Below are positions 48,573 through 59,033 of a stretch of 64,000 nucleotides of DNA, piece after piece. The notes under the pieces are model-generated. The model saw only the letters and a list, made by a program, of their open reading frames with translations, made no database searches and was not told where the DNA came from. Position numbers and translations under genes: made by a program. Numbering within the stretch: the first letter of the stretch is position 1; each line of letters starts with the position of its first letter. Source of the DNA: Aspergillus flavus (lineage: Eukaryota; Ascomycota; Eurotiomycetes; Eurotiales; Aspergillaceae); NCBI RefSeq assembly GCF_009017415.1, contig NC_092407.1, positions 3,658,001 through 3,722,000 of the forward strand, in the 5' to 3' direction.

Positions 48573-50829
48573 TTTGGAAGATTGGGTTGCGCAGCCTTTT
48601 TGGCAGGTGGTACAGGATTATTCTTCGACGGATCTGAATTGGCCGCCAACTTTTTTCTGATCCGCGCGGAGACTTACCATGTTTGGCATTTAGCGCGCCA
48701 GGCGATTACTGCGGAACCGAGTTAGGTAAATATGCGCTTTAGGCGCACAAGCGCCCGATTGAATGGTTCGGGCGTCTAGGCGGATGAGCCTCACAGATGC
48801 TCCTTCATCAATTTGGGCGTCTGGTTGGTCAATCCACGGTTTATCGGCGGGTCCATTCCACAATTCGTGATAAGTTAAATCACGCAGAAGAAGCGAAGCT
48901 ACAGATTGCCACATGGCAATGTTGAGTGGCCTCTAGAGTCCTCATGTGGTTGACCCAGCTACTTACGAGTCATGGATTTGATAGATCAGATGCAGCTGTG
49001 AGAATGGCAGGTCCAACTAAGCCCCTTTTTAGCATTCCATGTCCGTGGCGCTGGGTCTCCTTGGTGGATTTCTGGGACAAGAGACACACACCAAACCACG
49101 TCCGTTTGGCCTTGGAAGAGCAAATAATCCAGTGATTTTTCTGAAAGAAATTGAACCCACTGTCGGTTCCTGGTACTTGATTACTGAACAGCAATGGTCC
49201 TTTGCCAACTAATCACAGAGAGAAAGAAGGCAAGGTTGACTGGGAAATTACAGAGGCCCGCAGCTCCCTTTGCCCCACACAGTCTATCGTAGGAAACTTT
49301 TCCATCAGGACGATAGCACCAACCAGAGTCCACAAAGGACCGCTTGGAACCTGGAAGTTTGCCCGTAGCATAGTCCTAAATTCTCTCTCTTACCCATTGG
49401 TTTAACAGTTTGCCTCTTGTTGGTGTAATTAAAGTTTCAAGTGGTGTCCACTATTGATAGTCGTAACGTCAATCTGGAAGGCAGAGATTGGCAACGCCAA
49501 TCCTACTGAGCGATCCGCTAGAGGGTTCTGGGTGGAATCATGCCAATTCTCGCTATAGTATTTCACTAGCAATCAAGGCAGTAGTAATTCGACACGGCGT
49601 AGACATGATTATGGCGAAGGAGGGAGGGGAGGGAGCTTCCATCAGGGACGATTTTGGCAGGTAATTTTTTTGTTGCTGCTTAAGGTTCAGAGACGACCCG
49701 TCAGTTTGGTACCCTACCCGAGACGGGGCCCGTTTCCCAGTCCTGCTTGTCCCCTACACCGTCTTCCCTTTCCCTTTCTCTCTCACACACATTCTCCCTT
49801 CTTCGGTGGCAATGACTTCAGGTTCGAATTGGTGGACCACTCCGTTGGAGTTTCCACTGAACCTTGCTGGTATTGAACGATGAGATATCTCCCCACAAGC
49901 CATCATATTCGCGATATGCTCGCTAGCCCTTGAGATGACGATTCTGGGTGAACGGGCTTTCTTTGATTCCCTCTTCCCATTCGTCTGAGTGGTCTTCCTA
50001 GCTTTTGGGCCAACAGTCCCCATCTAGCACTCACTTTCCATTCTAGATATTCGCAGATCCACAGTGGCGCCTCTCGGACCGATAAGAGATCAGGACAACG
50101 ACGACGGTTCCAATGCTTCCTAGAAACGAAGATGACCGCTCACGCAGAGCCAGCTGGCTGAGGAAAGAAGGGTTCATTCCATCAACATACCCTCCTTTCC
50201 TGGGTTAAAACGAAGCGGCATATCCGGCATACGCCCAGGACTCTGCTCGGTCTTTTTTATACAGGCCTCTTGAGGGCCCAGTCCTCATACTGCATGTCAG
50301 CGAGCTCCCGGCTTCATGTCCAATACAAGTGACCCATCTCCGAACTTCGAGCCCACTGCTATCTTTATTCCCTGTAGAGTGCCGTTATGCGCGAGGGACA
50401 GTTATTTGTCGGACGTTTGACGCATGGAGTTAACTGCTAGTTCTGATAACTACACTGTTGCTTGTGGACGGTTTGGTCATGCGGAGGTGGTGATAGTACT
50501 TAGAACCGCCAGGGACATGACTCCTAGAGGCGAAGGAAGATACTGAGACACATATTCCGGTGGAAACTGACCAATATTTAGCTGCTTTCAAGCTCTATCT
50601 GTCCAATGTCAAAAATATCTAATCTGATGATGGAACATTATGGTTCCCTCGGGCAGTCAAGCCAGGAACGTCTTCGATAGAGATACAATAGCTCTCTACC
50701 AATCGTTGGAAGAGGATCGCGGACTGAGTATCACACCCATCCCTCCGGCAATTTTTACTAGGGTTTTCTTCCAATGCAAACATACCTGGTGTTGTTAGAA
50801 TACCGTCACGGATTGCTCGAAGAGCGAAC
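48573..50829. other. Gene-poor region
   Basis: About 2.3 kb upstream of KRR1 and downstream of the methyltransferase. All frames are under 90 codons and lack domains. G-rich runs (GGAGGGAGGGGAGGGAG, about 49619-49635) and a C/T-rich stretch (about 49740-49800) are visible. No RNA gene or repeat element was recognised. Confidence 0.45.
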
Positions 50830-52231
50830 TCACAAGGGAAAGTAGGCCTTCAAATTGTGGGTATCGGCTTCCTGCTGTGCTCGCGCTATCAGCTCCGCAA
50901 ACTGCTGTGGGGTCATTCGCAGTCGCTGGGTAAATGGGTAAAGTCCCAACGCGGGAAGCAGTTTCTTAACATTATCACGGTTTGCGGCGCCTATATCTCG
51001 CATCCTTGGGTCTATCCAGTGTTAAAAGAAACTTTTCGCTCATATGGCGTATATGCACTTTACCATTGGACCATGCGGATAGAGGAAGTGGGATCATTCG
51101 AGCATCAACCTCCGCCAGGCCTGCTGCTGTCAGAAGATTTCTCAATCTTGTTCCCACGCGAAGGTCCTTCACTTCCTCCAAAGAGCCCATTAATTGCGTG
51201 CTCCATTGCCTCAATGCATGCTGCTCGGTGATTGAGCCGTTATCTGACTGGACATTGAAGTATATCTCGACTAGTTGCACCCAGCCCCCTGGCTTCAAAA
51301 CTCTGTGACAACCAAAAGTTAGTCTAAGGCGTCGGCGATACCTCGTGTTGGATCAGAGAGCCGGTCTTCAGGAAGCAGACCTTTTAATGTCTCGGATATA
51401 GGAGGGCCAGCGGTCTCGGTTGATGCCGGTTGCGAGCAGCCTTGAATGGACAAGGTCGAAGTGGTTCGGGGGGAATGTGAATGGACGGTTCAGATCATCG
51501 ACCTATATCGCGACATAGATACGTTAGTGCACATTTCTCAGAATTCACAGGCCCCCGTTGAGAAAAACTCTCTGCTAGATCCGGCACAATGTGGCCGCAG
51601 GGGACATTTCGTCGAGCAGTGGGAATGTGGAAAAGGGGCATGGTTATAGCAACTGGTGCATAGCGAGGCTCCCGCAGATGAGAGATGATGAACTCACTTG
51701 TAGGCATAAATTATCCGGTATATCGTCTGGGTTCATATAAGGGTATATATCGAGGCCGATCACCTTCAGTCGAGGCAATTAGCTGGTTGGTACTGGGAAG
51801 ACGAACCCACCTGGACTACGTACCTTGCATTTGGGATGCTGCTCTGCGGCCTCGATGGCCCACGATCCAGTGCCATAGCCACAGTCGAGGATCTTTTGAG
51901 GCCGCGGGATCGGCGGGAAAATTAGCCTGTTGTCAAAAACCTTGTTGAAAACCTGGTGCTGGAGTTCGAGTCGTTCTGCCTCTTCCTGGCGGTGGACCAG
52001 CGGTCAGCTTCGTCCCGAGTCCCAGACTTTTTTCTGATCTTACTCCGTCCACCGGCTCAAAAAATATTTGGTGGTCGATCGAGAACCTCTGAAATACGCG
52101 ACTTTGGATGGTTATGGTCTCGAGGTACACGTCGTCCAGCGCTTCCGTTTCCGAGTCAGGGCTCCTTAGTGACCCAGAAAGTCAGTGCTCATGGTCTGTC
52201 CACAATCGAGGGACGGGTTTAAGTACGTCAT
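50830..52231 (-). pseudogene. LaeA-like SAM-dependent methyltransferase, apparently frameshifted near its start
   Basis: Exons on the minus strand: 52231-52044, 51985-51824, 51763-51698, 51502-51381, 51302-51064 and 51011-50830, about 319 aa if one base is supplied in the first. The fold is a class I methyltransferase of the fungal LaeA/UMTA group. Motif I is KILDCGYGTGSWAIEAAEQHP, followed by VIGLDIYPYMNPDDIP, FPPNHFDLVHSRLL, and the KPGGWVQLVEIYFNV strand. The C-terminal helices end ADTHNLKAYFPL. Five joins are GT-AG and in phase; the intron at 51503-51697 is longer (195 bp). The frame beginning at ATG 52231 (MTYLNPSLDCGQTMSTDFLG) runs into a stop at 52166-52168, while the downstream frame SLRSPDSETEALDDVYLE has no ATG of its own. 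One missing base in the GGG run near 52171 would join them. It may be a genuine pseudogene, an assembly error, or a missed exon. The substrate is unknown. Confidence 0.75.
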
Positions 52232-54788
52232 TGTAGTCCCGTTCCTGGGCGGCTCACGAGGGAGTGGGTTTAATGAAGCTTAACGGATTGAATCAAGGAC
52301 AGCAATGAAATCCCATCTCTCGGGGCCGCGTCTATCGTGGGAAATGGATGGCAGGTTATGTTGTGGTTAAGGGATCTCTTTGTTGAAGCGATCGACGGGG
52401 CACGAAGAATATTCGACGAGAAAAGTACCGCTGGACACGAACCAAAAATGACTATCTTGCACTCCATGGACTATTGGTGAAGCAGTCCGTACTATGCGGG
52501 ACTGAGTCTTCGTACTAAAATGTACGGCCGGTAAAGGAAAATCCGTCCAGGCCAGTCCCAGGCGTCTGTCTTGCCTTTTGGAAGAACCCAGCAAATCATG
52601 GTCCTTAAACCCCCCTTCACAGAGGCAAAATTCAGTCAATGGCAGGCCACCCTTTCGAACTACTACGTTTCCCTCCGTGACAACAGGTTAAACATCGTCT
52701 GCCCTTGTCTTAAAAGAAATACGACTACCTCGGGGGTATTTACCCAGGATTACATCCCACCAATATGCAGCGAAGGGAGGGGTCGGCGATTTACTTCCGG
52801 AGGGGCCACCGATGCCGACGGCTTTCGACGCCTACGAGGGCTAATTCACTAACCCTTGGGCTTCACCCTTCACCCGCCTAGTCAGTATATTTGAGAGGGG
52901 GGTTAGACATCGTCGCACAAGGTTTCAGTTTCTCTTCAGCTCCCTTATTCGGTAGGAACGCTCGTGGATCATCTTGAGATCCTTGTTCCTAGTGGGGACC
53001 GAGACTTTTGGCATTTTCGCTGTTAGTACAGGGCTCACGTGTTGTCTCCTATACGATTTTTACGTGCGACTGCAGGCCAGGCAACATCAGTAACTCGAAA
53101 TCAATACAGTACAGCCCTAGTCTTTGCATGGCCACACAACACTAGATCTGCGAAAAAAAATTTTAAATTATGGATTGAAGGACGGGCCTGCATGGTGGGG
53201 GTGGCACGTCATGATGTAATATCACTAGGATGCCCACGCCTGCAGAATTAATCGCAGGAGGGAGACTGGGGCTCTACGACAGTGAATCATTTACAGCGAA
53301 ATAATTATCCGACGACCGCCCTGCAGATGCAAGCAGCTATTGCGGATACACTAATGATTTAGCTGAAGGTAAAGCACGCTCTTTCGCGTCGTCAGACCGC
53401 GTTCAATGCTGGCCGTAGAGATGGCCTATGGTCTAGCCGTTGACCTCAGCTTGATGCTGGCTGTGCCCGAACAGCCACCCATTCTAAGCCTGACTATCCC
53501 GATACCAGAGACATTAAAAGGTAGGTAATAAAAAAATGACAGCATTGATATTTGAATCAGGTGGGGGAATCTTGAGGAGTGGCTTGTGAGCGCAGCGATC
53601 AGCAGGGCAATGGGCAATATATCGGTTTTGGCTGACAATCTAGCCCAATTCCATGAACTATATTCTCTTTGGAATTTTTTATTATCCCTTATTTTCCCTC
53701 AATGACAGCCTGCGCCTCTTTCTCACCGCTCCTTTTGTGCGTCGCCTGTCGTACTAGAGCTTGAAACAAATGACACTAAGGCGCCCACACGATGGGTCAC
53801 GGTCCCGATTGAGAATAGCAGAGTATATCTGACAAGCGATGGCGCTTGGCGGGTGGGCCAGCGATCTTTAGGTCGCACGGAAGACTCTCCTAAGAGTCAA
53901 GATATGCAAGCGATGGGTCGGAGCGTCAGAGGCCTGAACAATTGTGGAGTATGGGTACAGATTGTTTTTGATTGACCTGACAAGGAATACGAGGCTATAG
54001 ACTGCTTTGCGGCATCCCCAAAGCTCTATGACGCCGATTCCCGCTCTTGGGATTGAGTTCAATGGTTACTTTCAGGAAAATTCCACTAACCGAGAGGAAA
54101 GTGAGATGGGAGCCCAATTGGCAAATCAGCATCGCCTCGGTCGAGCGTTGCTCTTCCTTCGACTGTTTTAGTGGATTTTCACGAGGATGTTGTGTTGGTC
54201 ATAACCACCGATTCTGATTTGCGGCCGCACACCCATGGCCATCGCTAAGCATGCAGACCGGGAATCCATGCAGGGCCAATGCCAAATGAGCACCCAAGCT
54301 GTCGGGTCTCTCGACAACAGGATTTAAACCCAGGGTTGGTCGGTAAGGCATTTTGACAGCGATCCCAGAACCACGGTTCAGCTTCGGGAAAGCAGTGCGC
54401 AGCGCCGGAGACTACAGCGGTTAGGCCCGCTAGTGTGGGCGTACTAAAAACCCACCCACATCGTACTACAGCAAGTAGCACGCTCGATGGAGTTGCAATC
54501 GCTTTATCATTACGTTGCACGTCTGTCGTCATTTTAATTAATCATCCTTTTTTTTCACTTTATCTTTCCCCGTCTCTTTTTTCCTTTTTCTTTTCGGGCT
54601 TGTCGCAGTCCCTCCACACTCTCGCTAGATCTGTCTGTGCGTGCAGATCTACTTCTGATGATAACAATACCTAGAGTAGCTTGGTGGCAAATTAGCTAAC
54701 AGACAGAAAGAGGGGATATTATCGCATTTGGCTCATATAACGCATACAGTACACATCTACACCTCCATACCCAAGTACCCTATCATCG
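52232..54788. other. Gene-poor region with a possible transcription-factor relic
   Basis: About 2.6 kb without a supported gene. At roughly 53390-53520 (+) a short frame reads SMLAVEMAYGLAVDLSL, faintly like the helix found in fungal-specific transcription factor domains, but it stops soon after and nothing flanking supports it. The remainder shows only short frames. The promoter of the methyltransferase lies at its left end. Confidence 0.35.
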
Positions 54789-55851
54789 CTACCTGACCTC
54801 CACAGACCCAGTCATATACTTCACACTAGCAGCAATGATCTCCACCACAAACACAGCCTCTTGTTTGGTGCGCGGGGCATAAATTAAAACATACTCCGAC
54901 GGAAGCGAGATGACCTTTCCTCCAAAAAGTGCCTTCGGAGCCTGAACCCCAGATAATCTATGCCGTTGCCCCCAACCTGCTTCAATCACTTTCTTGCCTG
55001 TTAATTATCCCGAGTCAGCATCATCACCAGACAAAACATGCATAGGCTTCTCTTCTCCATGTGACAAGTATCAACAGGGAACAAAATTTGGATAGAGGAA
55101 TCATACAGTCAGCAGGAGCCAAAGTCACATGCAGTGAGAAATCCTTCAAGCGATGGATATGCGCAATCTCGCCCTTCAACTGCTGCGCAGCGGGAGTGGG
55201 GACAAGGCCATCAGCGAGAAAGAGGGCATCGGCGTGAAGTTCGAGCTTCGACGGGGAAAGTCCGACGAGGTGTTGGTTGCGGTTGGCGAAGGCGTAGAAA
55301 TCCTGATTCAGTTTCTTTATTCCCGGTAAGTATGTATCGGATCCTTGTACAATACACTTTCGTATATCCGTGACAGACACAAACCACATGATATGAAAAC
55401 AAATGAACATATGCAAAAGAACACTACATACCTCCTTAATCTCCTCCGAAGGAAACTCCGTAATCTGTCTCTGCGGCACAATATGCGGTCCAATCTGAGG
55501 TCGATGATCCCTTTTCCTCAAAAGATCCCATTCATCACCAAGATAACTCGTCGTCTCCCCCGCCGCAATCTTCTCCTCATATACCCCCGTCGAAAACATC
55601 TCCCTTCCCCACGGCGGAAGAATCACACTAGCCGCAAACCACCCAATAAGATTATACGGCACACCCCCGGGCCCATAGGAAATAAAAGTCCGGTAATCGC
55701 GATAGATACGAGGTAGCGTAACTGCTACCACCGTAGCCGACAACGCAGAAACAATAACAGCCCGGGTATCATTACCCGATTGTATGAGGAGTCGGAACTG
55801 AGAGATATGCGAGGAGAAGAATGTCGAGGCTTTTTCTAGGAGGGATGTCAT
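54789..55851 (-). CDS. DUF5519 (luciferase-domain-like) membrane-anchored protein
   Basis: Model complement(join(54789..54997,55107..55314,55432..55851)), 278 aa. An N-terminal hydrophobic segment (AVIVSALSATVVAVTLP) and a PYNLIGWFAASVI stretch anchor the protein. The rest matches the widespread DUF5519 fold, annotated as luciferase domain for historical reasons only: RPQIGPHIVPQRQITEFP, then LELHADALFLADGLVP, GEIAHIHRLKDFSLHVTLAPADCKKVIEAGWGQRHRLSG in pieces, and LPSEYVLIYAPRTKQEA near the end. Function is unknown. The first intron (55315-55431) is 117 bp, stop-free and in phase, with a strong GTATGT donor and a weaker acceptor, so a retained form with 39 extra, mostly hydrophobic residues cannot be excluded. 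The second intron joins ADC to KKVIEAGW exactly. The family call is good, but the biochemical role is not inferable. Confidence 0.85.
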
Positions 55852-56500
55852 TTTGAATGATTAGGTATCAGTGTATGTGTATGTGTATGTGTAGCTGAGG
55901 GTGAGATTGTAAAACTTCTTTTATTTCAATGATAAGAAATATAAATTCAGGTAGGATTGTCCACAATCTTGATTTATACTATTTTTACTCCCTACATAAG
56001 CATAGAATCCCGTGACAACGATCTACCGGGGCCTTCCGATCGGGTTCCTTGATTGGTGGCACCATGGATTTGGGTGTGAATGTACGAACGGACCAATCAT
56101 GTTGGAAGTTATTGTTTGGTCTGGTTTGGGACTGTTTATGGATGGGTCGATGCCTGCGTTCTTGGTTTGGCCCCCAACTGGTGGATGGGTTGCGTGGTGT
56201 TTGGGGCTGGTTGGGTTGAGTACTGTGGGATTGGTCTACTGGCTTTGGGATATGGTAATCACGTTGCTTCTATTCGAGGTTTGTGTGGGATGTTCGGCGT
56301 ATGGAAGGGTTGTTAATACATTATCCAATGTATTTTCCACAAACTATGGATAGTGGTCATCATTATGTGCCGGTCATATGGGGGAGATGTGCAAAACCAG
56401 AAATACTATCATCTTGATTGTTGGCTTGTGTGAGTCTATTATAATTTCTCTGGTCGAAGAAACAGGTCCCTACCTGGTAAACATCGACAAACAAAAGAAG
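55852..56500. other. Spacer between MFS and DUF5519 genes
   Basis: This 649 bp holds the promoter of the DUF5519 gene and the 3' region of the MFS gene. A TATGTG microsatellite sits at 55871-55893. A G/T-rich segment at 56012-56350 opens two overlapping frames rich in Trp, Gly and Leu; this comes from base composition and is not called. Confidence 0.5.
55871..55893. repeat. TATGTG microsatellite
   Basis: Three to four tandem copies of the hexamer lie 20-42 bp upstream of the DUF5519 start codon, within its presumed leader or promoter. Confidence 0.7.
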
Positions 56501-58337
56501 TCAAACATCCTTTCGCTTCACACTTCTCCATTCCATCCCCAGCGCCCCAATCATACTGGCGCAAGCCAGACCGACGGGGAGGAAGAAAGCCGTCGTCAAG
56601 GCCTTGTCATATCCCTGGATCACCCGAGGAATATCAGCTGAAGGAACATATTTCTCCAAATCAGACATTCCCATGGCCGACAACGAGTACGTGTCTAGGT
56701 TGGGCAACAACGACCCTAAACGCGTGAGCAGCTGTCCCGTGAAAACGGTCTGCACGATGGAGACGAAGAGGGCGGGCCCGAAATTCTGAGCAAAAATGAT
56801 GAGGGCAATGCCCATGGGAGAATCATTGACTGGTAAAATAGTCTGGGCTGCGACCTGAGGGCCTTGAAAGCCCACGCCCGCTCCTACGCCCAGGAGCGCT
56901 TGGTAGCAGAGAAGAGAGGTCAGGGACTGCTCCACTGATAATGATGTCAGCAAGCCTGCCGCAATGGGCGTCAATATCCCGGTAATAATCATGAACGGGT
57001 TATAGTATCCCAGAAGGCTGGTGGCGGAGCTTCCACACATGACAGCAACAGGCACGCCGATCGCGATGGGAAGGCTCAGTACACCGGATACTGTGGCGGA
57101 TGCGCCGCGAACGACTTGAAAATAGGTTGGCATCTGAGAGTGGGAGAATATCAACCAATGTAACGGAGCCTGAAGGGAGTTGACTCTGGACTTACATAAT
57201 ACTCGAAAACGGAGAGTGTGGAGTTGTTGCAAAAGGAAAACCACATTCCTGCGAGCAAACTGCGACGCCGCATGATTCGTCCCGGAAGAAGGGCGTTATC
57301 ACCTCTTCTCCTCTCCTGCCACATGAATGCACCCAGAAGGACTGCCGTCAATATGAAGAGAACGATGATCCGTGCGTTGCCCCATCCGTACTTGGAGCCA
57401 CCCCATTGTAGGGCTAGCAACATGGACGTGATAGAGGGCACAAAGATGCTCGTTCCGAGGAGATCAAGTTGGTGAAACTTTTCTCTCCATGGAAGGCTTA
57501 CCCGGGCGTTCTTCTGAGGGTCTTGGAAGAAAAGTAAGATCAATAGGAAGGACAAGCACCCAATGGGCAAATTGATATAGAAACACCACCTCCATGAGAT
57601 GGAATCGGTCAATGCTCCCCCAAGTAGCGGGGCTACAGTCGCCGACGCACCCTCAACCCCAGCCGCGATACCAGTAAAAAACGGACGTCGACGAAGCGGA
57701 AAGCATTGCACTACCATGCTATAGTTCTGCATGTCAGCTTGAACGGATAGTTTACCAATATAAAAGTAGTGCAGACGAACGTGAATACTCCAGATATGAT
57801 ACCCGCGCAGCCCATCCCAGAGATAGAACGTCCCAAAACCAAGGTGGCAGAAGTAGGTGCTACACCGGCGATCAACGACCCAATCTCAAAAATGACGACT
57901 GAGGCGAGGAACACGTGTTTGACTGAGAATAGATGGTACAGCTTGCCAAACATGAATTGAAGCGAGCAGGAGGTCAAGCGACTATGAACCGTTAGGCGAA
58001 CTGATGCCGTGAAAATGAGAGATACTCACTATGCCGAGTAATACCAACCAACATCCTCAATGGTACCGAAATGCGTGGTGATAGTTGGCAACGCTGTTGC
58101 GATCATGTTAAAATCCTAAACGTCTCTCTTAGCATGAAGTGGCTCCCATCAACCTAGGTAGCCTTCGGGGACAAGAAAACGGACCAAGCCAGTGAGGATC
58201 AACGACATGCACATGGCAAGGAGTACCACGAGGAATTGAAAGCCGGCGGGATACTCCATGTTCTCTTCTTCGCACGGGGCATCTTGTACTTTTAGCATTA
58301 ACGTTGATGTGCGAGTGTCGTCTTCGGGCGCCACCAT
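56501..58337 (-). CDS. MFS drug/toxin exporter, DHA2 (14-TM) family
   Basis: Model complement(join(56501..57133,57196..57726,57777..57981,58030..58115,58185..58337)), 535 aa. It belongs to the major facilitator drug:H+ antiporter group with 14 predicted helices, the group of fungal efflux pumps such as TOXA. A polar N-terminus (MVAPEDDTRTSTL) has a good Kozak context (CACCATGG). Signature segments: LDFNMIATALPTITTHF across the first join, EDVGWYYSAYRLTSCSLQ, GRSISGMGCAGIISG (motif A/B region), GIAAGVEGASATVAPLLGGALTDSISWRWCFYINLPIG in pieces (motif C), and LLGVGAGVGFQGPQVAAQ. Introns are 47-69 bp, with donors GTCCGT, GTGAGT, GTCTGC and GTAAGT; two are unusual but needed for frame. The substrate is unknown. 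There are no biosynthetic genes nearby, so a cluster role is not supported. Confidence 0.9.
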
Positions 58338-59033
58338 GGTGAAGACACTGGGTTGCTGGCAGCGTATGAATTTGCCGAAACCTCGCCGTACGAATAGGGG
58401 CAAATCATATTATACCTGCAATGATCGGGGTTCGGAATAGACTATACGATGTAACAAGACTGATAGTAAATGGGGTTATCCGCATGTCTCTTTCAGCTTT
58501 CTTATTCAGCTGCAACTGATAAGACAAGAGTCGAGAATATCGAATACCGATAACTCCGAACCCCGGTTCTCTTTACTGCCTCAATAATTCTTGTAGAATC
58601 TACATCCATTTAATTATGTCCAACAGCATATAATCATAAAATCAAGTATCCTCACCGGGGTATTTGGTCCAAAACAAAGTATCACCTCCGATTCTCCTTC
58701 CATGCTAGAAAAAGACAAAATGAACCATTTAGTCCCAAAGATGCCAATACGCCCCTTCCTTGAAATACCGGGTCGATTGCGACCTAATCAGGTAGCGGTT
58801 GTGTCGAGTAGCCCCGTTGTACCTTTCAGAGATACTTTCCATGGGCTGACAACTGGTGGATTAAAGTTGGGCTATTAATAAGGAGGCTTATAGAATAGGC
58901 CGGTCGAGACCATCATGACGTGTGCGCCAACTGAACGAACGTATTGATTCACCGGTTTGGTGCCAGACCATATCCCAGGAACCCAGTTGTATCATTAGAT
59001 CGGCTTCAATAGCCAAGCGTGTGTGGAACGGTC
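58338..59033. other. Spacer between GCP2 and MFS genes
   Basis: This 696 bp contains the MFS promoter and the 3' region of the GCP2 gene. No gene, repeat or clear regulatory motif was recognised. Confidence 0.45.

Noticed and set aside
53390..53523. A peptide SMLAVEMAYGLAVDLSL (+) reminiscent of a fungal-specific transcription factor helix
   Set aside because: Only about 30 residues are in frame before a stop and nothing upstream resembles a Zn2Cys6 region, so it is too short to call.
56012..56353. A 113-codon frame rich in Trp, Gly, Leu and Val (+), resembling a small membrane protein
   Set aside because: A second frame overlaps it in another register with similar composition, which points to G/T-rich DNA and not selection on protein. 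There is no start context, no domain, and it lies in a promoter/3' spacer.
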